A DNA stretch of 64,000 bases from Flammula alnicola (lineage: Eukaryota; Basidiomycota; Agaricomycetes; Agaricales; Strophariaceae). Made by a program: the position numbers and the translations under genes. This document shows, one piece after another, positions 54,670 through 64,000 of this stretch; the stretch's first letter is position 1; every line of letters begins with the position of its first letter. Location: positions 62,001 to 126,000 of the forward strand of contig JADNRV010000062.1 of the NCBI GenBank assembly GCA_015499995.1, given 5' to 3'. Below the pieces are notes generated by a model. The model searched no databases and was not told where the DNA came from. It worked only from the letters and a program-made list of their open reading frames with translations.

Positions 54670-55867
54670 ATGTCATCTCCATACGACTCGAAGAAGCCCC
54701 TCAAGATCGCTGGAATCGGTGCAGACCTCTATCGCACTCCTTCAGGCATCTGGGGCAACCCACTTGATAATGTTACTATCGCTTCTTTTAGCAAAGGACT
54801 TTGGCCGGGTACCAATATCATTCTACCCCTTCTAGTCGCCAACGCCGCTCCGCCAGATCAGCCTCGTCGCGAGATCACATTCCGGTACTTCGCGCCCTTG
54901 GTCGATGGGGTTAGGAGAAACGATCTCGCAGGCACCCCCAACCAGCGCAGCAAAGTCGAAAGGACTATCAAGGAATGGGAGAGATACGCGCATGTCTCTT
55001 TTGTCGGTCCCGGGCCTGAGGATGCCAAGATACGTATCTCTTTTGATCCAGCCAAAGGGAACCATTCGGCCGTCGGGATCGAGCATGAATTCATGGCTGG
55101 CGTCGACGCGGCGACCATAAACCTTGGAGGTGTTCTTTCCGAGCCTGAATTCGCCACCGATTATGAACGCCACGTCATCCTCCACGAGTTTGGGCATGCC
55201 CTTGGTCTGTTCCACGAGCATCAGTCTCCTGCGCGAGAAGGGGTCATCACTCTCGAAGCATGTACGTACCACAACCGTCAACCTGTCGCACATTTTCTAA
55301 TTTATTGTTCCCATACAGCTTGTGCAAGGTATCTACAAAGCGGATGGTCTGCTTTAATGGTAGAATCGCAAATCTCGTCTCAAACTCCCTTGCATTGGAT
55401 TTCGAGCTATTCGGAATTGGACCTCAATTCGGTCATGACGTGCGTTGTGATATTTATTGACCATTAAAGTTTGCGATTGACCTCGTTATCCCTGTAGGTA
55501 CGCCACTAGTGGTCAGGAGAATATCCTTCAAGAACTCAAACACGAACTCTCCGATATGGACAAAGCGTATATGGTCATCAACTACCCGCGAGTCGGGGAA
55601 AGGAGGAACCCAGTCTACCCACGTCAAGGCGGAGAGCTTGTTGAAATGGACGATACGCTTTGGACCATGGAATACGCCCTAACTATGGCCGGGCTTACTA
55701 CCATTGGGTGGCCTGCGGAAAGGCAGCAGATCCTCGAGAGGTACGCCGTCTTGAATGAAGCACATACAAATGAGATACGAGAGATATTTGGGAATTGGAC
55801 AAAAGCGAGGCGAGCAGCAGAGCGAACGGCTCGTGGTGTGGCTCAGGAGGCTGCCGCTCCTGCGTAG
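54670..55867 (+). CDS. Metzincin-type zinc metalloprotease (astacin/M12-like)
   Basis: Three exons fit in phase: 54670-55261, 55319-55439 and 55498-55867, giving 360 residues. The zinc-binding motif HEFGHALGLFH (H172, E173, H176, H182) is followed by the Met-turn SVMTY (M237). The region before it (REITFRYF, WERYAHVSFV, ATINLGG) has the usual metzincin fold words. No signal peptide is visible: the N-terminus MSSPYDSKKPLKIAGIG is hydrophilic. The C-terminal 100 residues are extra and end in an Ala-rich tail. Family knowledge: fungal relatives are little studied; most astacins are secreted, so an intracellular or unconventionally exported form is unusual. Confidence 0.85.
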
Positions 55868-56858
55868 GGGTCGCCGTCGCCACTGAGGTTGCGCAGTCGG
55901 TTGATGATTGAACTCGGTATCTAACTATAAGTCCCAATTTTCGAACTGTTTTATGCTTTGTACTACGATGTTCAGGAATGAGAGTTACCAAGTGTTGCAA
56001 GATTGATTTACAATTAGACCTGAGTTATCAGACATTAGTTATCTATACTGCTGGGACCAGCAACAAATACAATCTGTTCGAATCAAAGGACGAAGAGTCC
56101 CAGAACAGAAATATCCACGGTCCGCCAATCATTTCAAACAGATTCAACGTTGTACTGCTCATGTCTCCGGTGCTTCTTCTTCTAATACTAGGCTCAGGTA
56201 AGACTGCGATGTATGCTTTATATTACAATGTTTCCAACCCGAATGTAAGTACTTATTTGTAGTCTTCCGATAGTCTTCGTCTTGTTGTCCGAGTCTGGCA
56301 CTGTATTGGCCATCCTGCCGCAAAAATTACAACTGACTCATTTACAAGTCTCATACGGGCACATTGGAGCAGTCTAATGTGACCGACAGGCAACCAGAGA
56401 GGGCGGAGCCGTGCGGATAGCGTCGCAAGCAAGTGTGCATTGCTGCAACCAGACCCGCTGGCGGGGATGGACATCGTGACTAAGTCGACTAATGGTTTAA
56501 TCTAATCGACGTAGCCAGCCAGACTCTCTCCCTACTACAACATTTGATCGCTTTCTGAAGAGACATATTTACCTCTGGACCAAGACCGTAACCCCCTTCT
56601 TCCACCAGGCTATAGCGAGGACCGTAAACGACGAAGACGGCTGGGGAGAGATACCAGGTGAAGAGAACGGGGTCGTAAACGACGATGACGAGACGACTGG
56701 ATGAGATGTACTGAGTGACGCGATGATGCTGCAAACGACGAAGGCACCAGAAACTAAATAATAAGACTAGGTCGGCGTCGCAAACGAGGAAGGCAACTGA
56801 GGACGACGAGGACGCTGCGGCGCTTGTAAGCGGGGGTTGTGCGAGGATGGGATAGTAA
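55868..56858. other. Intergenic with short repeat
   Basis: Besides repeat S copy 5 it has GACGA-rich, low-complexity DNA at 56.6-56.8 kb. The open frame on the minus strand there is a product of the repeat. Confidence 0.45.
56359..56515. repeat. Dispersed short repeat S, copy 5
   Basis: It starts TTGGAGCAGTCTAATGTGAC, contains GATAGCGTCGCAAGCAA and ends TTTAATCTAATCGACG. Confidence 0.45.
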
Positions 56859-57942
56859 CACACCGGTGGTTCCAACATTAAAAGCTCCTTTTGATGTGTA
56901 TCAAGTATGTTATCAAGGATTTTAAGTGTAGGAAATTCTACAATCTTATTTCGTATTTAAAATGTCGGATAACGTACAAGAAATTATTCTATTTTAAATA
57001 CTCAACACCATGTAGGGATATCTTAGATTTAAAATCTTTGATTACATTGAAAGGTGCTTTATACGAAGTCAAGTATTTTAAGACTAGGATAACAATCGGG
57101 AATATCTTAAATTTTAAGTATTAAAAATTCCGATACGTTGCTTTATATAATGAATATGTGACAACATCTTAGAAGTCTTTATACTTCAAATATTAAGTAA
57201 CATTTTAAAAAATCTTACACGGTATCCAGCATTTAAAGTATAAAAAAATCCTCGATTAATTGCCCACTCATCGCCCACTCATTACCTGCCTAGCGCCCAT
57301 TATGCGTGCGACGGCTCGCCGTCCCGCCGAAATTAGTGGGTGGATTCAAGTTTCTTAGTTAGTAAGCCGCATCTCCTGAATAAGTACGAGGGAAACTTGC
57401 TCACTTGGTCTGTAGGATTAAATATTAAATTATCAAGGATTCTCAAGGCTGGGTTGTGCACGTTTGCTTTTTCACCGGGCATGCATTATGTGCCCAGAAA
57501 GTCGGCGACAAGTGGGCAATGAGTGGGCGATGAGTGGGCGATTAATCGAGGATTTTTTTCTACTTGAAATCTTGAATAACATCTTTGATAATTTTAAATG
57601 TTCTTTTATATTTTAAATATGTGTAAATTTTAGATTGTGCTCAATATTTAAAATGGTAACCACGCTATTGGATTTATTTTTATTTTAAGTACTAAAAGTA
57701 TTTCTTACTAAATTAAATTTTTAAATATGATGGAACATTTTAAATAAATTTCGAGTTAAAATATTTATTACCGTGGAAAGGAGCTTTATATCTTATTCAA
57801 GATTTAAAATACGAGAATCTTTAAGACTTAATAAAAGATTTTAAATGCTGAAATATTCAATATGGTAACTAATACTTAAAATCTTTGACAACGTACTTGA
57901 TACACGTCAAAAGGAGCTTTTAATGTTGGAACCGCCGGTGTG
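56859..57942. mobile_element. 1.08 kb AT-rich TIR element with TAA target duplication
   Basis: Ends match as inverted repeats for 60 bases or more: CACACCGGTGGTTCCAACAT at left, and on the opposite strand CACACCGGCGGTTCCAACAT at right, continuing AAAAGCTCCTTTTGAYGTGT. TAA flanks both sides (56856-56858, 57943-57945), as in PIF/Harbinger-like MITEs. The interior is very AT-rich, with repeated TTTTAAATA words and further short inverted repeats; no coding region. It contains a second element. Confidence 0.75.
57241..57560. mobile_element. 320-base TIR element nested inside the previous one
   Basis: The left end AAAATCCTCGATTAATTGCC plus CACTCATCGCCCACTCATT is repeated in reverse complement at 57,505-57,560. 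The higher GC interior (GTGCGACGGCTCGCCGTCCC) stands out against the AT-rich host element. The target duplication is not clear because the flanks are A/T runs. Confidence 0.65.
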
Positions 57943-57945
57943 TAA

Positions 57946-60900
57946 GTATACCAAGCTCGAACACACGCATATTAATCGTGACATGTCACACGTTACAACT
58001 CATTAGCGCACACATCAGTAAATTGTGGAAATTCCCATCTTGCAATATGAGCATACGAAATGCATTACAGAGTGCCATCGGCGTTATGAGCTTGTTATAA
58101 TATTATACATCAACTCACAATGCCAGAAATAGCTAGACAGTAGCAGGTCCGGTTAATATTTCAGACGATGTATCACGAGGTTACCATAATATTGGCGCAT
58201 CACTGCAATTTGATATCATGTCTGGGTATGACGACGAGCTGGCTGCAATATTTTTCATGGGTCATCTACAGGTTATAAGATTCTAAAATACTCATAGAGC
58301 AGTATCAGCTTTCAATAATGAGTTCATGTTGGTCCACATCATTACAAGAAACTGGATTGTACTTATAATTACTTGCTTCATATCGAATCAAATAGGCAGA
58401 AAAATAATATATTGACTATGTAAGATGATACATTGGATAATAGTAAAGAGCGACACGTTAGCACGGAATTCTGGGACCTCAACCTCGAGCTCAAGAGTAC
58501 CAGCATGCTACGTATGCCTTCTCGTGACATGCAGTAGGAATGATTTGTCTGTAAATGCAATCACTAGGCAACCATTTATTGAGAGGACAGCATGTCACTT
58601 ACAATGACGAGAGGAGCATGAAAGGCATCCTCTAGAATCAGAAAGATGAGCGACAAAGCTTGCATACAAGTAACCCTGCAAGCCCGCAACTTGAAGCAAC
58701 AGCAATGGATCAGCATAGCTGTTACAGCAAACGAAGCATGACATACCTGAATGGCAGCATACAACTGGGTCGGACTCCACTCCTTGGAAATGAGAACAAA
58801 ACGAGAGCTGGTCCTGAGAGACGATAGAGCGTCAGACAAGATCGAAGTCAAGAAATGTTGAATAACTTACTTACCCTCGCAACCGACGTCAGGCACTGTT
58901 GAACAGGATCACGAGGTTAGACTGCAGCCAAGTCGGAAAGTTGTACATATCGAAAGACCCACCAGCCCATGTCATTCTCATTCCAGCGATCCATCCTGGC
59001 AGTCGGGTAAAGAGCCCTAATGGGGTGTCGTTCGAACCAGAGACCTGTAGGCAGCGGTGTGGGCTAGGAATCTATTACAGAAAGGCGTCAGCAGGGAATA
59101 CAAGGGAATGAGCCGCATCTACTTTGATGGCAATTTCAAGAGAGGGAGACAGTGGTATCAGAGGGATAGTGACTCTGAGGGTAAAAGGACAAGTTCAAGT
59201 TGAAATCGAGTCGACGACGCGAATTGAACTTATATCAACAAAGTCACGTGTATCGGAGTTTGAATGAACTTCGAAGAAATTTCGATCGCCACACCCGCCA
59301 CAGCAACATTTGCCCTCGCGCTCGTGTCAACCTTTAAAATATATCATGTATTGCCGTGTAATGCATTTACAGTACTTGCGTAAGTATCACAACTCATTGC
59401 TCACAGGGCGTGCCGTCTTCTCTCTAACTCTCGCCCTCCCAATACCCATGAGGACGAGGATGACGAGGATTCTGTTCGCCGCAGCAACGAAGACCCGTCT
59501 GATGGGGAGGACTTTTGATGATTTAATTATGCTTACACTTTACCTTAGCATATTTATTTCGCATCTCGCACTCACAAGTTTCAATGACATTGTTTCATTT
59601 TCCGGTTGAAAAGATATCTCCTCTTTGGAATGAAATGTGACTTGTTTGCCAGCTTATACCCATGTTATATCTGGTCTACAATCCTGTATCATCATCACAA
59701 TGGGTGGTGAACCATTCAACGTCTGACATGAAATCTGTGATTTCCCTATGAACCCGGTAGCCACCTCACAATGTAATTACAACCTTCTTGCCATATTATA
59801 ACTGCCTCATATTTCGAAAGGAATATTACAACCAATCTCTGATGTCACCGCAATCCTATGGACAGCAGATAGCTGGTTATGAGCTGTTGTCAGGGTGTTA
59901 TAATATTGTGACAGGCTCGTGATCGTCATATTGCTAAATCGGAATTTCCCCGATTTCCTGATGCAAGCTTCAATGAGCGCTTAAGTGTATATGTTCAGCG
60001 CTCAGCCGTCCTTCATGCTTCACCATTTTTAATATAACTTCGACACTCTCCCTCACTTCATTCACTTCCTTTCTCATGAGTTAACTGGCTAACTGGTAAC
60101 ATTAACTGCAAGCTAACTTCGCCGTTAACTTTTGGTGCAGTTAGTCTGCAGTTAGTGCAGTTACAGTACAATTAGTGCAGTTAGTCTACAGTTAGTGCCG
60201 TTAGTCTGTAGTTAGTGTAGTTAGTGCACAGTTAGCCCTTCAAAAATATAGTTAGCGGTGCAGTTAGCCAGTTAAAGAGCGCAATTAGCGAAATCTGTGA
60301 GACATCTGCATGCACCCGCGTTCCACAAGCAATGAATTTCGTTTTTTTTTTTGCAAATTTTATTTGATCTATATTCCTTTAAGACATAATATACCTTATT
60401 TACTATGGTATTGGTGGATGTGCGAGAGTGTAATTATTGCACAAAGTCGGACATTTCCTGGTCGGACATGTTCCCACGGCACGTGGTACACAAAACCTCG
60501 CCCAAAAACGGCAACATGCCTCCCTCTTCAAAATTAATTACAATAAATTTAAATGGTAGTACATGAAACATAAAAATTAATTATAAGCCAATAACTTTAA
60601 TATTGTGGAGGAGATGGAGTGTGCTCGTAGAAACAGCGCAAAGTCCAAATTCCCACATGATGCCATCAGCAGTCCGTAACTCGACGCTGGAGACTCGCAC
60701 ACACCTCCAATAAAACACTTTCAATGAATGATGAAAGTTGTCTGTTTGACTGTTTTACATGTATTCTATGAAACACATTTTCAAATTTCGAAGTTCTCAT
60801 TTTTTCAATTTTGGTAATTCAGAAATATTGTAAAGACAAATTGAAAAATCCAAAATGTTTTACATACATTACAAACAAAACTCTCAAAGGTCCGCGTTCA

Positions 60901-61112
60901 TCAGGTGTCCAGTGGAAAAATGGGAGCTTTTGAGATTTCGCCCCATCACATGACGTCCATAAAAGGAAGGAGCTTATGTAAGACACTCAGAAATCTAAAA
61001 TTCGTGGCTCGCGCAAGCGGTTCAGCTCACGATGAGGATGACAATGGAATATGGCCCGCATATTTTGGGTGTAATAAATGTAGATACATCTGTTTTCTTT
61101 CCCCTCAACAAA
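57946..61112. other. 3.2 kb gene-poor region
   Basis: No gene supported. Open stretches such as 58851-58576 (minus) and an acidic one at 59,406-59,518 (HEDEDDEDSVRRSNEDPSDG, plus) hint at decayed exons. 60,310-60,900 is AT-rich. Confidence 0.4.
60085..60290. repeat. GTTAGT-rich minisatellite
   Basis: Irregular repetition of GCAGTTAGTCTGCAGTTAGT-type words and related GTTAG units over about 200 bases. Confidence 0.75.
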
Positions 61113-63300
61113 ATGCCTTCCAACATCGAGCTCAACAACCTCAACGCGCCCTCTACGGCGTTCTCATCTTTTAAAATTAGACTTGACGTGCCTTCCGAAC
61201 CGAAGACCGCATCGACGCCGCCATCACTTCCCACGTCAGGTCCCATCTTTTCAGTCTTGCCGATGCCACATGATGATCCAGCGCCTCGCGTTGGATCGTT
61301 TGAGTGTGATCTCGAGGCAGGCTACACCTTACGTTGGAAGAATATGAGCGAGATGGAGTCATGGATGATTAAGGAGGAGGAAAAGTGCACTGTCGAGTTT
61401 GTACGCAAAGAAGTCCGGCCAACCACTGATCCGTCCCTCTGGACGGAGAAGCATTTCTATGTGTGTGGGAGGAATTTCACCGGTGGGAAGTCAAAATATG
61501 TCAAGAAATACCACTGGACACGGAAGGTCCCTGTCAAGCGCATTGGATGTGGTCGACGACTCACGATCAAAACTTATCCACACACCTCCGAAGTGCTGGG
61601 TAAAATCACTGGAGAGCACTCTCATCCCGTTGGAAACTTGAACGCACGCTTCACACGTCTGCGGAAGGAGACTAGATTGGAAATCGAACGTTTACTTCGT
61701 CTGGGCATTGACCCAAAGAAAGTTGTATGTGAAAACTATAATTAGATATTATTGAGGACGAGATGCTAACCGATAATCTAATTTTAGCTTGAACATATAC
61801 AGGGCAACATATACACGGAAGAGAATCTGAAGAATTTGAAGGCAGACGGCTCTCGACGAAGCGAGTTTTGCACACGCGCAGATGTTCGCCGTATTGAGAA
61901 AATGATCGAGGAGGAAACAGTGCGTCTGGCATCTCAGGACGGCGCATCTGTGCTCAAATGGGTGGAAACTCTCCGTGAACGCGGTCATTACGTTGAGATC
62001 AAAACTAGCAGCGATCTACCACCATCTGGGTCTGGTCTTGAGAAAGATGCGTTCGTTCTGATCATTCAGACGAAATATCAGCGCGAGTGTTGGCAGAAAC
62101 ACGGTTCTCGTTTCGCTGGAATAGATGCCACACATAACACAACCCATTATCAGAACATGAGTCTGTTCACGCTGTTAGTCCGTGATCGGTGGGGTCATGG
62201 TATGTCTCTTATGGTATTTTAATTGAATGTCAATTAATAATGCTTGCATTCATGCAGGAATGCCAGCGGCGTGGATGATTTCCTCGAATGGGACAGAAAA
62301 CACGATTAACTATTACCTCAAGTGCATCCACACTCAGAATCCCGATATCAATCCTGAATACTTCATGACCGATAAAGACCATGGTCAAATCAATGCAATT
62401 CGTCGCCAATATCCCAAATCAACAGTTTACCTTTGCTGGTGGCATGTCCTTCATGCTTGGCAGCAACATTTCGTAACATCAAGCTACCCTGCCCTGTGGG
62501 AACTTCTCAAGAAATGGATTCGCGTTACCAATCTAGCAGATTTCTGGGAAGATTGGAATAAAATCAAGGAAATTGCGCCCCCAAGCGTAGTTACTTACTT
62601 TGAGACTTACTGGCTTGGAGACAATATCAAGCTTTGGTCGGCAGTATTCCGGAAAGACAGAACCATCTTTCAGTTATGTGATACAAACATGCTTGTTGAG
62701 GCATGGCATCACCTTCTCAAGGGGAATTTTATGCAGGGAAAGCGAAACCGTCGACTGGATCATCTGATTCACATCCTTGTTGACCATGCCATCCCTCATT
62801 TTATTCATAGGCATCGTCGACAGGAATTTGGCTTTGAAGGTGGTGATTTAGAGGTCCAAGAACGGCTCGGAATTGAAGAACGCGCCAGTTCCATCAAGAT
62901 TGAAGACATCACGGCTTGTCCGGATGAAGATAAAGTCTATTTTGTCAGGTCGCAATCAAAATCACAATCAGATCAAGATCTAAAGTACCGCGTCGACCTT
63001 GAAGCCTATGACTGCACCTGCCTCTCGTTTCCTGCGATCTGCTTCTGCAAGCATATCTGCGCGGTCCAACTGCATTTTCCAGAATGCTGCCCACTTGTTC
63101 CTGTTGGAGTTGCACATGCAAACCGTCACGAGATGGGCGCACGGCGAGCATTGCGTCGCCGTGCGTATGGACTATTCCTTTCTTTGCAAGTATTTTACTT
63201 CCGTCTTAACTACTCTACATCTCGTTGGCCTCTTGGCCAGTTACACATTACCTATGATTTCTTAACGTACTGCGTCGGGACTCCGTCGCCTATACCTTAG
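61113..63300 (+). CDS. MULE-type transposase with SWIM zinc finger
   Basis: Three exons fit in phase: 61113-61724, 61788-62199 and 62258-63300, giving 688 residues. Residues about 80-190 resemble a FLYWCH/WRKY-like DNA-binding region (KVPVKRIGCGRRL, ITGEHSHPVGNL). The catalytic triad fits D317 (FAGIDATHN), D380 (FMTDKDHGQ) and E489 (NMLVEAWHH), and a SWIM finger follows (YDCTCLSFPAICFCKHICAV, C594 and C596). Family knowledge: Mutator-like transposases with C-terminal SWIM fingers also gave rise to host genes. The last 50 or so residues do not look like the family, and a Copia element lies just downstream, so the 3' end may be read-through into it. Start chosen at MPSNIELNNLN. Confidence 0.8.
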
Positions 63301-63513
63301 CCGTTTCCCGATGTTCGTAGCACACTTATACCGTAGTGTCTCGATTTCGCTCCCCTCAGTCTTTGCCCCCAACGACTGAGGTGAGAACTTATTTTACTTT
63401 ACTGTTTGTATACTTTTACTTACGATATCCTAGCATATTACTATCTAGGTATCTATGAATCTATTTAGTCTTTGCCCCCAACGACTGAGCATATTACTAT
63501 CTAGATTCCTACA
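63301..63513 (+). mobile_element. Probable Copia LTR, 3' part
   Basis: A repeated word GTCTTTGCCCCCAACGACTG (near 63,358 and 63,467), each followed closely by CATATTACTATCTAG, precedes TCCTACA and then GGTTATGGGCCCC, which looks like a primer-binding site (from 63514). The LTR would end in CA at 63513. Its 5' limit is not visible and may lie inside the 3' end of the MULE frame. Confidence 0.5.
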
Positions 63514-63590
63514 GGTTATGGGCCCCGCCCCCTGCATCTAAACTCGTTATCAGCTCGTTGTTAAACCTCGAAATTTTATCTATCCTTACC

Positions 63591-64000
63591 ATGTCTCAGT
63601 CAACCACATCCCTCTCTGATACCCTTCCATCTACCGTCCCCAAGCTCGAGCTAAAGGGCTCAAACTGGGCCGTCTTCGCCGTCCGTTTCCAGGATGCGAT
63701 CGAGGCCAAGGGTTTCTGGAACCACTTCGATGGCACGTCGACCCGTCCAGTTCTTCGGACGCCGACACCCGAGATCACGACGACAGCGCCCGACGGCACT
63801 ACGACAACCATCCCAGCTGTCGCAGCCCCAACGGCCGACGAGACCACAGCCCAGAAGCAGTGGGACAAGGACGAGTTGTCCGCCAAGTCCCTGCTGACCC
63901 AGAAGATCCCTGATTCAACCTTGATGCAAGTGCACGCGAAGAGGACTGTTCGCGAGCGCTGGGAAGCCATCGTCGATGAGTACACCAAGAAGGGTGCCTA
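63591..64000 (+). CDS. Copia-type Gag polyprotein, N-terminus (runs off window)
   Basis: Open from ATG 63591 to the window end. KLELKGSNWAVFAVRFQDAI and KGFWNHFDG are the typical start of Ty1/Copia Gag in fungi (Gag/UBN2-type), as is TVRERWEAI further on. A threonine- and alanine-rich insert (TTTAPDGTTTTIPAVAAP) is an odd feature. Frame intact as far as seen, so the element may be young. It is inserted beside the MULE gene on the same strand. Confidence 0.85.
   Translation, partial: MSQSTTSLSDTLPSTVPKLELKGSNWAVFAVRFQDAIEAKGFWNHFDGTSTRPVLRTPTPEITTTAPDGTTTTIPAVAAPTADETTAQKQWDKDELSAKSLLTQKIPDSTLMQVHAKRTVRERWEAIVDEYTKKGA

Noticed and set aside
56489..56878. 129-codon open frame on the minus strand
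   Set aside because: It covers GACGA-type low-complexity DNA and the edge of a TIR element; no coding features.
59020..59070. tRNA-like box (GTTCGAACCAG)
   Set aside because: No acceptor stem or anticodon arm could be drawn around it on either strand.
1..64000. CRISPR arrays, bacterial operons, riboswitches
   Set aside because: Tandem repeats seen are coding TPR units, a coding 90-base repeat or simple minisatellites; gene structure is eukaryotic throughout.

Overview
The window looks like a chromosomal segment of a filamentous basidiomycete (Agaricomycetes). Genes are cut by many short (about 50-80 base) GT-AG introns, with a few GC-AG ones. The gene content fits: F-box-like families with the LPPDVLxEIF motif, TPR-CHAT proteins, a NACHT NTPase, and MULE, Copia and Helitron-type elements. 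I do not assign a genus.

Region 1 (1-27.6 kb) is dominated by a large inverted duplication. The left arm reads F-box(+), hemerythrin-like(+), TPR-CHAT protease-like(-). The right arm is the mirror image: TPR-CHAT(+), hemerythrin-like(-), F-box(-). The left-arm genes have open frames, while all three right-arm genes carry frameshifts. The F-box end of the arms up to the CHAT domains is nearly identical between arms, but the TPR arrays have diverged strongly. The roughly 12 kb spacer holds ordinary single-copy genes: a NOSIP-like ubiquitin ligase, the ribosome-biogenesis factor RPF2, a small secreted protein, a frameshifted NACHT NTPase and the farnesyltransferase alpha subunit.

Region 2 (27.6-46 kb) is repeat-rich. 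It contains a 593-base TIR element with a 10-base target duplication, two Helitron-type 3' ends, a 1 kb TIR element, several copies of an unidentified decayed gene, and a dispersed short repeat. Among these sit a divergent eIF4A-like helicase, a third, open F-box gene, and a Sey1/RHD3-type GTPase with an unusual C-terminus.

Region 3 (46-56 kb) has a protein with five 30-33-residue Cys/His/Lys/Asp-rich repeats, an HVA22/REEP membrane-shaping protein, two facing pseudogenes (a fourth F-box and an amino acid permease) and a metzincin-type metalloprotease. Region 4 (56-64 kb) is mobile DNA: a TIR element nested in another, a long stretch without a gene, a MULE transposase with a SWIM zinc finger, and a Copia element running off the window end.

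Exon structures were worked out by hand from reading frame, splice signals and family resemblance. All were checked for phase, but none has transcript support. Homology statements come from recognition, not searches.
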